Part shown: piece by piece, positions 43,648 to 52,055 of the stretch
How the letters are laid out: each line of letters begins with the position of its first letter
Numbering within the stretch: position 1 is the first letter of the stretch
Assembly (NCBI RefSeq): GCF_027853915.1
Contig: NZ_JAQGLA010000013.1
Span: 1-64,000 of the forward strand
Source of the DNA: Saccharopolyspora oryzae
GTDB taxonomy: Bacteria; Actinomycetota; Actinomycetes; Mycobacteriales; Pseudonocardiaceae
Reading direction: 5' to 3'
Length of the DNA stretch: 64,000 nt
The notes under the pieces: generated by a model
Seen by the model: only the letters and a program-made list of their open reading frames with translations
Told to the model about the DNA's origin: nothing
Database searches by the model: none
Made by a program: the position numbers and the translations under genes

Positions 43648-44253
43648 ATGATCCGCATCGGCATTGTTGTCGGTAGCACCAGGTCTGTCCGCCGCACGGA
43701 GGTCGCGGCACGTTGGGTGGCCGAGGTCGCGAATCGGCATCCTGCTGTTGTTGCCGGTGATGCGACGTTCGAGGTGGTCGACCTTGCCGAGCATGGCTTG
43801 CCGCTGCTGGACGAGGATCTTCCTGCGTTGTTTGGTGCATACCGCAATACGCACACCAAGCGGTGGGCGGCCGTAGTGGGTTCGTTCGACGGGTTCGTGT
43901 TCGTCACGCCGGAGTACAACCACTCGATGCCTGCGGCGCTGAAGAATGCGATTGACTACCTGTTCGCGGAGTGGAACGACAAGGCGGCAGGTTTCGTGAG
44001 CCATGGTGTGCACGGAGGTGTTCGCGCGGTGGAACACCTCCGGCTGGCGCTGGCCGAGGTGAAGGTGGCCACCGTGCGGAGCCAGGTTGCACTGTCGGCG
44101 TTCACCGATTTTGTGATCACCGATCCTGTGCAACCGGGCGAATGCTCGCCGGGAGAGCACCAGGAGTCAACGCTGAACGAGATGCTCGATGAGCTCGTGG
44201 CATGGTCCCGAGCGCTGAAAGCAGTTCGCGAGAGCAGCCTGCAGTCGGCTTGA
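43648..44253 (+). CDS. NADPH-dependent FMN reductase family protein
   Basis: 201-residue flavodoxin-fold reductase: IGIVVGSTRSVRRTEVAARWV (FMN phosphate loop), LPLLDED, and VFVTPEYNHSMPAALKNAIDYL, the family signature. ATG 43648 has GGGAGGGGAG just upstream; the frame stays open further 5' but without a good site. Reduces FMN, quinones, azo compounds or metals in known relatives. Convergent with a TetR gene. Confidence 0.88.
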   Translation: MIRIGIVVGSTRSVRRTEVAARWVAEVANRHPAVVAGDATFEVVDLAEHGLPLLDEDLPALFGAYRNTHTKRWAAVVGSFDGFVFVTPEYNHSMPAALKNAIDYLFAEWNDKAAGFVSHGVHGGVRAVEHLRLALAEVKVATVRSQVALSAFTDFVITDPVQPGECSPGEHQESTLNEMLDELVAWSRALKAVRESSLQSA

Positions 44254-44344
44254 TGACCGCAAGGTCAAGCAATGTCCACTGTAGATAAAGTGAATCGTTC
44301 AGGCGGCTGGCCATCTGAACGGCCCCGACCGAGCTTCGCAGCCG

Positions 44345-44989
44345 TTAGCGTGCGTGGCCGTAGAGGAACGTGTGCACCCCTGCAGTGACTGTCTCGGTGA
44401 GTTCCTCGTCGGTCGACGCCGCCCTTTGGTCGGGTGTGGTGCTGGCTGAGATCAGCAGCATGAGCTGCAGCGCGGCTTGTTCCGGGTTGTCGAGGCGCAG
44501 CAGTCCTTGCTCGGCCACTTTGGACAGTCGTTCGGCGAGTGCGCGGCGGACGCGTAGAGGCCCGGCCTCCTGCCACGCTTCGATGGCTTCCTGCGGGATG
44601 TGCCCGGCCTCGGCGTTGACCTGGCGCACCAGGGCGAAGTGGTCGGCATACTCCGCCGCGATCGGTTTCGCGAAGGCCAGGCCGAACTCGACGAGGTCCG
44701 GTTCCAGATCGCTGACCCGGTGCAGGTAGCGCTCGATGATTGCGATCTGCGCCTCGGCGAATCTCGTTGCGCTTTCTCGGATGACCGTGCGGAACAGCTC
44801 TGCCTTGTCGGTGAAATGGTTATAGACAGTGCGCGTCGACACTCCGGCCTCGGCTGAGATGGCATCCATGCTCGCGCGCGTGTAGCCGTCCCTGGCGAAC
44901 ATGGTGAGGGCGCCGGCGATGATCGCGCGACGTTTGTCCGCCAGACCGCCACGGGGCCGCGGGCTCGCCGCGTTTTTCCTGGTCATCAT
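44345..44989 (-). CDS. TetR family transcriptional regulator
   Basis: 214 residues with a clear HTH (RRAIIAGALTMFARDGYTRASMDAISAEAG, STRTVYNHFTDKAELF) and an AefR-like C-terminal domain (QVNAEAGHIPQEAIEAW). Divergent from the HXXEE membrane-protein gene at 45257 with a 267-base gap, so it may control that gene and itself. No clear operator palindrome was found in the gap. Confidence 0.9.
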   Translation of the reverse strand: MMTRKNAASPRPRGGLADKRRAIIAGALTMFARDGYTRASMDAISAEAGVSTRTVYNHFTDKAELFRTVIRESATRFAEAQIAIIERYLHRVSDLEPDLVEFGLAFAKPIAAEYADHFALVRQVNAEAGHIPQEAIEAWQEAGPLRVRRALAERLSKVAEQGLLRLDNPEQAALQLMLLISASTTPDQRAASTDEELTETVTAGVHTFLYGHAR

Positions 44990-45256
44990 GGGTCATCCTG
45001 CACGATTTGCACTATCCGGTTTACAACTTGCCGTGTGCGTTATACCTTACCAGTCGCGCTGTTGTGCCCCAACCAAGACGGCGCGGAGGACGAATGATGT
45101 GCATCGTCATCCGGAACGTCGGCCCGTTCGTCGCGCAAAGTGAGCCGTGCTGTTCGAAGCCAGGAAATCGGGGCGGCCGCTGAAGCGCTCCCAGATGCTC
45201 ATCAAGGGGACTCGGGTATTGGGCGCGCATCGAGGGGTCGAGTGGGAGGGGCGCGT

Positions 45257-45844
45257 ATGACGAAGCGTGGCACGGCGTGCGGGGCGAGTGAGGCGCCCGC
45301 TACGCATGTCGCCGTACCTGCTGCGGCCACCTGGGGATTGCTGGTCGCCTTCGCTGCGCATGATGCGGAGGAACTGGCAACTATGCCCTGGTACGTCGCC
45401 AAGCAGTGCGACAGGCTGCAGGCGAGCTTTCCTGGGATGTCGCCGAGGGTGTTGTCATTGCTGCGGTTCGATCGCACTCACGCGGCGACTGCGATCGGCT
45501 TGATGGGAGGCCTGATCGCCGCCGCGGCAGCTGCGGGGGCCGGGTCCGAAGGTCGCTCCGCCTTCTATCAGACCGCGCTCGCCGGGTTCGGGTTGCACGC
45601 CGTGACCCATGTAGGGCAATCCGCCGTGATGCGCGAGTACACCCCGGGTGTGGTCACCGCGTCGCTCGTCGTCGCTCCGTTCTCCGCCTGGGCTTGGTGG
45701 CGCCTGAAGCGAGCCGGGGTGGTGCAGCAGCTGAACAGCACAGCTGCCACCGCTGCCGCTTTCCCCGTCGCACTGTTGGGTGTCCACTGTGGTGCGTACG
45801 TTCTGCGGAAGCTGGCGCGGGGCGCGATGAAACGACGGCGATAA
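45257..45844 (+). CDS. HXXEE domain-containing membrane protein
   Basis: 195-residue integral membrane protein with four to five hydrophobic segments. The HxxEE motif is in the first helix, AAHDAEEL (H35, E38, E39), followed by conserved internal His (FGLHAVTHVGQSAV). ATG 45257 is preceded by GGGAGGGG. The family has unknown function; conserved His/Glu in membrane helices suggest metal binding or enzymatic activity in the membrane. Probably controlled by the divergent TetR regulator. Confidence 0.75.
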   Translation: MTKRGTACGASEAPATHVAVPAAATWGLLVAFAAHDAEELATMPWYVAKQCDRLQASFPGMSPRVLSLLRFDRTHAATAIGLMGGLIAAAAAAGAGSEGRSAFYQTALAGFGLHAVTHVGQSAVMREYTPGVVTASLVVAPFSAWAWWRLKRAGVVQQLNSTAATAAAFPVALLGVHCGAYVLRKLARGAMKRRR

Positions 45845-46184
45845 CCAGCGGAACCAGGATGATTGCCTTGGCCGGCCGCCTTGTTGTGAGACTGCCGGTG
45901 GCCTTCGTTGTTCACGCCGCCTTTGCCCTACGTGCGGCTTCCGAGCAGTAAAGGGCGCGGAGCGTTAGGGCGCCCCTCCAGTCGGACGATTGCGACACCA
46001 GTACAACGAACGTGGCAATTGGTGCAACGATGGTGTTACCATCACGCTTGTGGTCAACCCCAACGAGAAACCGCACGGTGACTCGACGTGAACCTGGCCG
46101 ACATGGCTTTTTGCTGGGTTTGCCGTGACCTCATTGCTGAGGTCGAACCGGCGTTGTTCAGTGACGTGTTGAGAGGGAGGGTTA
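45845..46184. other. Intergenic stretch with one hairpin
   Basis: 340 bases without a confident gene. At 45953-45975 GGGCGC pairs with GCGCCC over an 11-base loop, a possible terminator for the HXXEE gene. A 30-codon hydrophobic ORF (45859-45951, starting MIALAGRLVVRLPVAF) precedes the hairpin but has no good ribosome-binding site. Nothing else was recognised. Confidence 0.35.
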
Positions 46185-46400
46185 GTGGTGCGAGAGCGAG
46201 CCCCTCGTGAACCAACCGGCGGATGGTCTTACCTGCCACTGATCATTGGTTTGGTCATCGGCGTAACCGTGGCGACGATGGTCGATCAGTGGTGGTGGGC
46301 GACAGTCGGAACCGTGATCGGGGGAGTGGTCGGAGCTGTCGTTTCCGGCAAGTCGAGGAAAAACCGATCACGCGACGAGACTCGTTTCTCTAAGCCGTAA
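46185..46400 (+). CDS. Small hydrophobic membrane protein
   Basis: 71 residues starting at tandem GTG codons (46185 or 46188) behind GAGGGAGG. Two hydrophobic stretches, YLPLIIGLVIGVTVATMV and WWATVGTVIGGVVGAVVSG, followed by a basic tail (KSRKNRSRDE). Glycine-zipper-like second helix. Not recognised; likely a small inner-membrane protein. Confidence 0.6.
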   Translation: MVRERAPREPTGGWSYLPLIIGLVIGVTVATMVDQWWWATVGTVIGGVVGAVVSGKSRKNRSRDETRFSKP

Positions 46401-46471
46401 CCCGATGCCGCAGCCGCCAGGACTCGGTCAACACGCATTGGAGTCTGGTCCAGAGAAGAAAGAACGGAGCG

Positions 46472-46900
46472 GTGTCGATGATTGATCCGACGGTCCACAT
46501 CCGGCTAGCCAGGCCGTGCAGTGATCTAGCCGCGGCAGAGCGGTTCTACGTCGCAGGCCTCGGGCTCAACGTGCTCTACCGGGTCAACGCGAGTCCTGGC
46601 GAGCACGACCTGATCATGCTGGGCTGGCCAGAAGCTTCATGGCATCTCGAGCTGGTCGGCGGAGCCAACCAGCAGGTCGCCCCAAAACCGACCACGGAAG
46701 ACTTGCTCGTGCTCTACCTGGACAGTCCCATCGATGACTCGCTGATCGCGAGACTGGAGAACGCCGGCGGCAAGAGGGTGGCCCAGAACGACTACTGGGA
46801 CCGCTGGGGCGTGACCGTGGCCGACCCGGACGGATACCGCGTCGTCCTGTCCATTCGCTCCTGGTCCAATGCCATCCCTGCAGCCACACCCACAATCTGA
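46472..46900 (+). CDS. VOC family protein (glyoxalase-like)
   Basis: 142-residue vicinal oxygen chelate protein: HIRLARPCSDLAAAERFYVAGLGL at the N-terminus (core DLAAAERFYVAGLGL), WHLELVGG, and the C-terminal YWDRWGVTVADPDGYRVVLS with the DPDGYR family ending. GTG 46472 or ATG 46478 can start it. Stand-alone; substrate unknown. The following 250 bases before the cyclodeaminase gene show nothing recognisable. Confidence 0.85.
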   Translation: MSMIDPTVHIRLARPCSDLAAAERFYVAGLGLNVLYRVNASPGEHDLIMLGWPEASWHLELVGGANQQVAPKPTTEDLLVLYLDSPIDDSLIARLENAGGKRVAQNDYWDRWGVTVADPDGYRVVLSIRSWSNAIPAATPTI

Positions 46901-47153
46901 CTTTCTCCTGTGGCGGACGATGGCCGCGCTGGTTGCTCTGGCGTCGCCCAGCGCCGCATTACCCACCGTCACATCGACATTGACAGTCTTGGAGTTGCGC
47001 GCGGAACGCCGGTGCAGAACCGAAGACATCGACAAAATGCCGCTGCGGTAGGGAAAACCCCTTTCCAGCTACTGACCAGCTATGCACAACGCACCGTGAC
47101 AACGTCGCTGACCACGCGCAGCGCTAAAAGGTGATTGCCTTCGAGCAAGGTTG

Positions 47154-48098
47154 ATGTTTGAGGATGTGGCCATGATCCTGCTCGATGACGATGTCGTCCG
47201 CCGCGCGTCCGCCGCGGTGGTGGTAGAGGTGATGCGTGAGGCGCTGCGTGAGCATGCCGCTCGCCGGTTGGCCGCCCCGCCGCGGGTGCGCTGTCCGCTG
47301 GACAGCCTGGACTACGTGTTCACTGCCGGTGGACTGGCCGAAGGGGTGAGTGGGTTTCGTGCTTACCGGGCCGGACGCCTTGCGGGCGATCAGCTCGTTG
47401 CTGTCTGGGACGCCCACGGGATTCTGACTGGCGTGGTCGTTGGCGACGAGCTCGGCGCGCGTCGCACTGGGGCGCTGGGCGCGGTGGCTGCTGACGTGTT
47501 GGCACGCCAGGACTCGCGCGTTGCCGCCATCATCGGCACCGGCCATCAGGCATGGACGCAGTTGTGGGCGCTACGAGCGGTGCGCCCACTGCGGGAGATC
47601 CGGGTGTACAGCCGCGATCCTCGTCGGCGGGATGCATTCGCCGCCCGGGCTGCCACCGAACTCAGCCTGCCCGCCTCCTCGGCGGCCTGCGCGGCGGACG
47701 CCGTCCAGGGTGCGGATATCGTCGTTCTCGCCACCAACGCGAAGACCCCCGTCCTCGACGCAGCCGATATCGCCCCCGGCACGCACGTGACCACGGTCGG
47801 TCCCAAGACCCGCGACAGCCACGAAACACCCCTGGAATTGGTCGGCGCGTGCGGGTTGATCACCTGCGACTCACCCGAGCAGGCCCGCGACTATCCAGGC
47901 CAGTTCTTCACCGGCAGCGCCACGCTGGTCAGTCTGGCCGACGTGATCGCTGGCCGGGTCCCAGGGCGGTCCCACGATGACGAGATCACCCTGCACTGCT
48001 CGGTCGGACTAGCCGGCACCGAAGTGCTGTTGGCCGACCACCTCCTGCGCGCGCACGCATCCCGAGCGCAAGGGCTCGGCGAAGTCGTTCGCCGGTGA
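47154..48098 (+). CDS. Ornithine cyclodeaminase/mu-crystallin family protein
   Basis: 314 residues: substrate-binding N-terminal region and a Rossmann domain with AAIIGTGHQAWTQLWALRAVRP, EIRVYSRDPRRRDAFA and ADIVVLATNAKTPVLDAADIAPGTHV (in parts). Family members deaminate ornithine to proline, or reduce cyclic imines/2-iminosuccinate-type substrates. It ends about 200 bases before an IclR gene reading the same way; it may belong with the IclR/alcohol dehydrogenase/MFS group, but no shared operator lies upstream of it. Confidence 0.85.
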   Translation: MFEDVAMILLDDDVVRRASAAVVVEVMREALREHAARRLAAPPRVRCPLDSLDYVFTAGGLAEGVSGFRAYRAGRLAGDQLVAVWDAHGILTGVVVGDELGARRTGALGAVAADVLARQDSRVAAIIGTGHQAWTQLWALRAVRPLREIRVYSRDPRRRDAFAARAATELSLPASSAACAADAVQGADIVVLATNAKTPVLDAADIAPGTHVTTVGPKTRDSHETPLELVGACGLITCDSPEQARDYPGQFFTGSATLVSLADVIAGRVPGRSHDDEITLHCSVGLAGTEVLLADHLLRAHASRAQGLGEVVRR

Positions 48099-48268
48099 CC
48101 GCGACCTCGGCGACCGCCGGGTGCTCCAGCAGGCAGTTCTCGATCTCGCCCGCGCCTTTCTCGCAGCCGCCGCTCTTGATGATGCCGGTGGCCTTGCGCC
48201 CTGCTTGCCTCTCGGTTCGCCGAGCCGCGAGCGGCCCCGGAGAAGGAGCGTGCGGCATTCGCTAGAGT

Positions 48269-48283
48269 GTGCGCTATACGCAC
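48269..48283. promoter_or_regulatory. IclR operator copy 1 (GTGCG-CTATA-CGCAC)
   Basis: Perfect 5-bp arms with a 5-base centre, 24 bases before the IclR start at 48307. The same motif recurs upstream of the alcohol dehydrogenase and MFS genes, so it is probably the autoregulatory site. Confidence 0.7.
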
Positions 48284-48306
48284 GCTGTGTTGGGAGGTGT
48301 GCGAAC

Positions 48307-49104
48307 GTGGTGGCTGAATCGGCGGCGGGCGCACGTGCGGGGAACGGGTACTTCGTGCAGTCGGTGGCGCGTGCTCTGTCGGTGATGCGCTCGTTCACCG
48401 CGGAGCGGCGGACGCAGACCTTGGCCGAGGTGGCCCGCGAGACGGGGCTGGACCGGGCCACGGCGCGCAGGTTGTTGCTCACCTTGGCCGATCTCGGGTA
48501 CGTGACTTCGGACGGCGGCCACTTCGAGCTCACCCCGCGGGTGCTGGAGCTGGGGTACTCCTACTTGTCCGGCATGTCGTTGCCGGAGGTCGCGCAGCCG
48601 CACTTGCAGGCGCTGGCTCGTGAGCTCAACGAGACCGCGGCGCTGGCGGTCCTCGACGGCGACGAGATCGTCTACCTCGCGTTGATGGCCAGCAGCCGAC
48701 TGGCGACCGTGAAGATCAACATCGGCACCCGGTTCGACGCGTGCACGACGTCGATGGGGCGGGTGTTGCTGGCCGGACTGCCCGAAGCCGAGCTGGAGGA
48801 GCGGCTGGGCCGCTTGCAGCTGCAGCGGCGCACCGATCGGACGGTCCGGGACGTGCAGAGCCTGCGCGCGGAGATCGACAAGGTGCGTGCGCAGGGGTGG
48901 GCGTTGGTGGACTCGGAGTTGGAGGAGGGGCTGCGCGGCGCGGCCGCGCCGGTGCGCGACCGCGCCGGTCGCGTGGTGGCTGCGGCGAACGTATCGGTGC
49001 ACGCCGGGCGCACCACGCCTGAGCTGGTCGAGCGCGATTACGTTCCGGTGATCCTGCGGACCGCTCGCCTGATCGAGGCGGATCTCATCAGTGCCGTGGG
49101 CTGA
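48307..49104 (+). CDS. IclR family transcriptional regulator
   Basis: 265 residues starting at GTG 48307 (or 48310) behind GGGAGG. N-terminal HTH (FVQSVARALSVMRSF, TLAEVARETGLDRATARRLLLTLADLGYV in parts), then a GAF-like effector domain of the PcaR/PobR group (AALAVLDGDEIVYLALMAS, TTSMGRVLLAGLPEAE, WALVDSELEEGLRGAAAPV in parts). Likely controls itself, the zinc dehydrogenase at 49156 and the MFS at 50436 through the shared GTGCG-N5-CGCAC sites. Confidence 0.92.
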   Translation: MVAESAAGARAGNGYFVQSVARALSVMRSFTAERRTQTLAEVARETGLDRATARRLLLTLADLGYVTSDGGHFELTPRVLELGYSYLSGMSLPEVAQPHLQALARELNETAALAVLDGDEIVYLALMASSRLATVKINIGTRFDACTTSMGRVLLAGLPEAELEERLGRLQLQRRTDRTVRDVQSLRAEIDKVRAQGWALVDSELEEGLRGAAAPVRDRAGRVVAAANVSVHAGRTTPELVERDYVPVILRTARLIEADLISAVG

Positions 49105-49118
49105 GCGAGTCGCGGTGT

Positions 49119-49160
49119 CGTGAGTGCGAAAACCGGCTGCGACCGGCTTTCGCGCTCACG
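49119..49160. terminator. Bidirectional terminator hairpin
   Basis: 18-bp arms with 16 pairs (CGTGAGTGCGAAAACCGG against CCGGCTTTCGCGCTCACG) and a six-base loop, between the convergent IclR and alcohol dehydrogenase genes; it overlaps the dehydrogenase stop codon. An A/T tract inside the stem favours a true intrinsic terminator. Confidence 0.75.
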
Positions 49161-50139
49161 AGGCGGAGTCGTCCTCGAAGCTGATCCAGCACTTGCCCGG
49201 CGTCTCCCGCACTGAGGCGAACGCGTCGGCCGCGTCGTGGAGGGAGAACCGGGCCTGCAGCACGCGGTGCGGCTGGATGGCTCCCTTCTCCAGCATCGCG
49301 ATCGTGTCGGCGAAATCGCCCGGGTGGTCGTAGATCAGCGAACCCGTGATGGACCACTGGCGCGAGACGATCGCGTGCGAGGACACCGCGACCGGAGCCG
49401 GGTTCATGCCGACGAGAGTGGCTCGCCCGCCGGGGACCAAGCGCTCCAGCGCCGACTCCAGAGCCCCGGGTGCACCCGAGGTCTCGAAGACGTGGTCCAC
49501 CGCTCGGCCCGGCTCGTCGGGCACGGCGCCCAGCGATAGGGCCAGCTCGCGACGTCCCGGGTGAGGTTCCTGCACGGATGGTGCGATGCCGGCTTCCAGC
49601 AACGACTGGCACACGAACAGGCCCTGCGAACCGGCTCCGACGACCAGGCAGCGGTGCCCGGGTTGCACGCCAGATCGGCGCACGGCCGCGCGCGCCACCG
49701 TCAGCGGCTCGGTGCACACCAGATCGGCGATGCTCACGTGATCAGCGACCGGGTGCGCGAAGGCGGCCGGCACCACGACGTGGTCGGCGAGCACGCCCGG
49801 AGCGGTGAGACCGACGGCGATGCGGTCGCGGCAGCCGGAGGTGAAACCCGTCCTGCACTGGTCGCAGCGCAGGCAGCAGTAGTTCGGCTCGATGGCCACC
49901 CGTTGGCCCACCCGCCGGTCGCGAACGGACCCGCCCACTTCGACGATCTCGCCGACGCCTTCGTGCCCGAGCACCCACGGGAGCTGGGGAACCTTCCTCC
50001 CGCCTCGGACCACGGCGGTGTCGGTTCCGCACAGCCCCACTCCGAGCATGCGCACGAGGACGTCGTTCGGGCCGTGGTCCGGCTTCGGAACGTCGATGAT
50101 CTCGACGCGTTCCGGGGCGGTCAGGGCTACTGCGTCCAT
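49156..50139 (-). CDS. Zinc-dependent alcohol dehydrogenase family protein
   Basis: 327-residue MDR enzyme of the threonine/sorbitol dehydrogenase type. Seen: GVGLCGTDTAVVRGG and LGHEGVGEI (catalytic zinc), the structural-zinc cysteines in YCCLRCDQCRTGFTSGC, TEPLTVARAA and the Rossmann LVVGAGSQGLFVCQ. Slightly shorter than usual (~340-350). Divergent from the MFS gene at 50436, with IclR-type operator copies between them, so it probably oxidises the imported alcohol or sugar derivative. Confidence 0.9.
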   Translation of the reverse strand: MDAVALTAPERVEIIDVPKPDHGPNDVLVRMLGVGLCGTDTAVVRGGRKVPQLPWVLGHEGVGEIVEVGGSVRDRRVGQRVAIEPNYCCLRCDQCRTGFTSGCRDRIAVGLTAPGVLADHVVVPAAFAHPVADHVSIADLVCTEPLTVARAAVRRSGVQPGHRCLVVGAGSQGLFVCQSLLEAGIAPSVQEPHPGRRELALSLGAVPDEPGRAVDHVFETSGAPGALESALERLVPGGRATLVGMNPAPVAVSSHAIVSRQWSITGSLIYDHPGDFADTIAMLEKGAIQPHRVLQARFSLHDAADAFASVRETPGKCWISFEDDSAS

Positions 50140-50149
50140 CGGTCCTCCT

Positions 50150-50182
50150 GTGCGCTATGCGCTCACATGTGCGTATAGCGAC
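50150..50182. promoter_or_regulatory. IclR operator copies 2 and 3
   Basis: GTGCGCTATGCGCTC at 50150-50164 and, in the opposite orientation, GTGCGTATAGCGAC at 50169-50182. Both closely match the GTGCG-CTATA-CGCAC site before the IclR gene. They lie just upstream of the alcohol dehydrogenase start (50139). Confidence 0.6.
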
Positions 50183-50398
50183 CATAGCGTCGGCCTCGTG
50201 GGTCTTCAAGGTGCTGGTTCCGGCGTTTGAAGAGCAGCTCGGTGCGCTTGATTCGTTGTGGGGGTTCAAGGCCTCATTTCAGCCCTAACTGGAAAATCTG
50301 GCGGCTTCTCGGGGGCCGGGGTGGGTTCGCCGGGGCAGGGCTGAAGTGCCTTCGGTCTTGACTGCCTGCGGGTGACATCGCACTATGGCGTGCAATTA

Positions 50399-50423
50399 GC
50401 GCACGATCGTGCGCATAGCGCAC
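50399..50423. promoter_or_regulatory. IclR operator copy 4 with overlapping palindrome
   Basis: GTGCG-CATAG-CGCAC at 50409-50423 is a perfect copy of the local motif; it overlaps a second perfect palindrome, GCGCACGATCGTGCGC at 50399-50414. It ends directly at the AGGAGG site of the MFS gene (start 50436), so binding would block its expression. Confidence 0.7.
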
Positions 50424-50435
50424 AGGAGGTGTCCA

Positions 50436-51758
50436 ATGGCGGATGCACCCACCGAATCCACCAGGGCCAAGCCCGCCCGGGCCGCGGCGGGGAGCTTCAT
50501 CGGAGCGGTCGTCGAGTGGTACGACTTCCTGCTCTACGGAATCGTCGCCGCTGTCGTGTTCGACAGCGCTTTCTTCCCCGAGATCAGTCCGCTCGCCGGA
50601 ACCCTGGCAGCCTTCGCCACGTTCGGCGTCGGCTTCATCTTCCGCCCGCTCGGCGGGCTGTTCTTCGGCCACTTCGGCGACAAGATCGGCCGCAAGACCG
50701 TGCTGGTGTGGACGGTGTCGATCATGGGCGTGTCGACGGCGCTGATCGGTCTGCTGCCCACCTTCGCCAGCCTCGGCTGGTGGGCGCCGCTGCTGCTCGT
50801 GGTGCTGCGCGCGGTGCAGGGCTTCGCCGTCGGCGGGGAGTGGGGCGGTGCGGCCCTGATGGCCGTCGAGAACGCTCCGCCGAAGCTCAAGGCGTTCTTC
50901 AGCAGCGGGGTCCAGGTCGGTTACTCCGTCGGACTGCTGCTGGCCACCAGCATCGTCGGGCTGTTGCAGTCCTTCATGAGCGACGCGGTGTTCCAGTCCT
51001 GGGGCTGGCGCGTCCCCTTCCTGGTCAGCGTCGTGTTCGTGGCGATCGCGCTGTGGATTCGCGCCGGTGTCCCCGAAAGCGAAGTGTTCCGCGAGCAAGT
51101 CGCCAAACGCGCGCCGGAGCAGCGCAAACTGCCGGTGCTCGACGCGCTGCGCCGGCACCCGGCCGCGTTCTTCCAGATCATCGGGCTGCGGCTCGGCGAG
51201 TTGCTGACCATGTACATCGTCACGACCTTCGCCTTGGCCTACGCGACCAAGAACTACGGCTTCAGCTCGGGCTTCATGCTCACCACGGCCCTGCTCGTCG
51301 GTGGCATCGGCATCGTGACGATCCCGCTCTTCGCCTGGTTGTCCGACCGCTACGGCCGCAAGCCCGTGTTCATCGCAGGTGCGGTCGTCGGGGTGATCGG
51401 ATCGGTGCCCTACTTCCTGTCCATGCAAGCAGGTTCGAAGATCCTGATCGTGGTGACATCGGTGGTGCTGGTCAACATCGCCCACGACATGATCGTCAGC
51501 GTTCAGCAGCCCCTGCTCACCGAGCTGTTCGGCCCCGAGTACCGCTACAGCGGTGCCGGCCTCGGTTACCAGGTGGCCGCCGCGATCGGTGGCGGTTTCA
51601 CCCCGGCCATCGCCACCGCGCTCGTCCTGCTCGGCGGCGGGACCTGGTACTGGGTGGCCGCTTATCTCGGCCTCGGCTGCCTCGTCTCAGCCCTGGTCGC
51701 TCTCACCCTGCGTCCCGCGGACGAACCGAGCATCACCCGCGAAAAGGCGCACGCATGA
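50436..51758 (+). CDS. MFS transporter, MHS (metabolite:H+ symporter) family
   Basis: 440-residue 12-helix carrier with MHS hallmarks: GAVVEWYDFLLYG in helix 1, FGVGFIFRPLGGLFFGHFGDKIGRK (core FRPLGGLFFGHFGDKIGRK), RAVQGFAVGGEWGGAALM and WGWRVPFLVS. Relatives carry shikimate, 2-oxoglutarate, proline/betaine and similar compounds. ATG 50436 has AGGAGG six bases upstream; a GTG at 50409 lies inside the operator. Divergent from the zinc dehydrogenase; both probably under the IclR at 48307. Confidence 0.93.
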   Translation: MADAPTESTRAKPARAAAGSFIGAVVEWYDFLLYGIVAAVVFDSAFFPEISPLAGTLAAFATFGVGFIFRPLGGLFFGHFGDKIGRKTVLVWTVSIMGVSTALIGLLPTFASLGWWAPLLLVVLRAVQGFAVGGEWGGAALMAVENAPPKLKAFFSSGVQVGYSVGLLLATSIVGLLQSFMSDAVFQSWGWRVPFLVSVVFVAIALWIRAGVPESEVFREQVAKRAPEQRKLPVLDALRRHPAAFFQIIGLRLGELLTMYIVTTFALAYATKNYGFSSGFMLTTALLVGGIGIVTIPLFAWLSDRYGRKPVFIAGAVVGVIGSVPYFLSMQAGSKILIVVTSVVLVNIAHDMIVSVQQPLLTELFGPEYRYSGAGLGYQVAAAIGGGFTPAIATALVLLGGGTWYWVAAYLGLGCLVSALVALTLRPADEPSITREKAHA

Positions 51759-51978
51759 CCGGTTGCCGCACGGCCGCCTGACGAGGTGCGGCGGTCGTTC
51801 GACTCCAAGCCGATCACACTCGGCCGACTTGAATTCGTCCACGCCTTTGCGCGAGAACCACAAGAAGGCCATTTCGGTACCGGGCTGGACGGTGCCAGCG
51901 GCTGCATCGATGGGTTCCTCGCTGTTGCCTCGGACAACGGTCGATGAGAACCAGCCGCCCTCTTGTCGGAGCTAAGGG

Positions 51979-52015
51979 CTAACTCGTGTTAGACGAGCTG
52001 ACTTTAACGTGTTAG
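51979..52015. promoter_or_regulatory. Tandem LacI-type operators before the sucrose operon
   Basis: Two related inverted repeats: CTAAC-TCGT-GTTAG at 51979-51992 and TTAAC-GT-GTTAG at 52004-52015, ending about 40 bases before the GH32 start. Probably bound by the LacI regulator encoded at 54881. Confidence 0.55.
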
Positions 52016-52055
52016 CTTCCTCGCCAAGCTCCGACGACGAGGTGAGGAAGCACCG

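Noticed and set aside
44297-44320. GTTCAG/CTGAAC hairpin between FMN reductase and TetR genes
   Set aside because: Only six pairs with a 12-base loop; too weak to call a terminator.
51687-51937. Possible VOC-type gene fragment on the minus strand (GTEMAFLWFSRKGVDEF)
   Set aside because: A short stretch resembles a glyoxalase-like protein but no start, no conserved ending and no further match; not enough to call a pseudogene.
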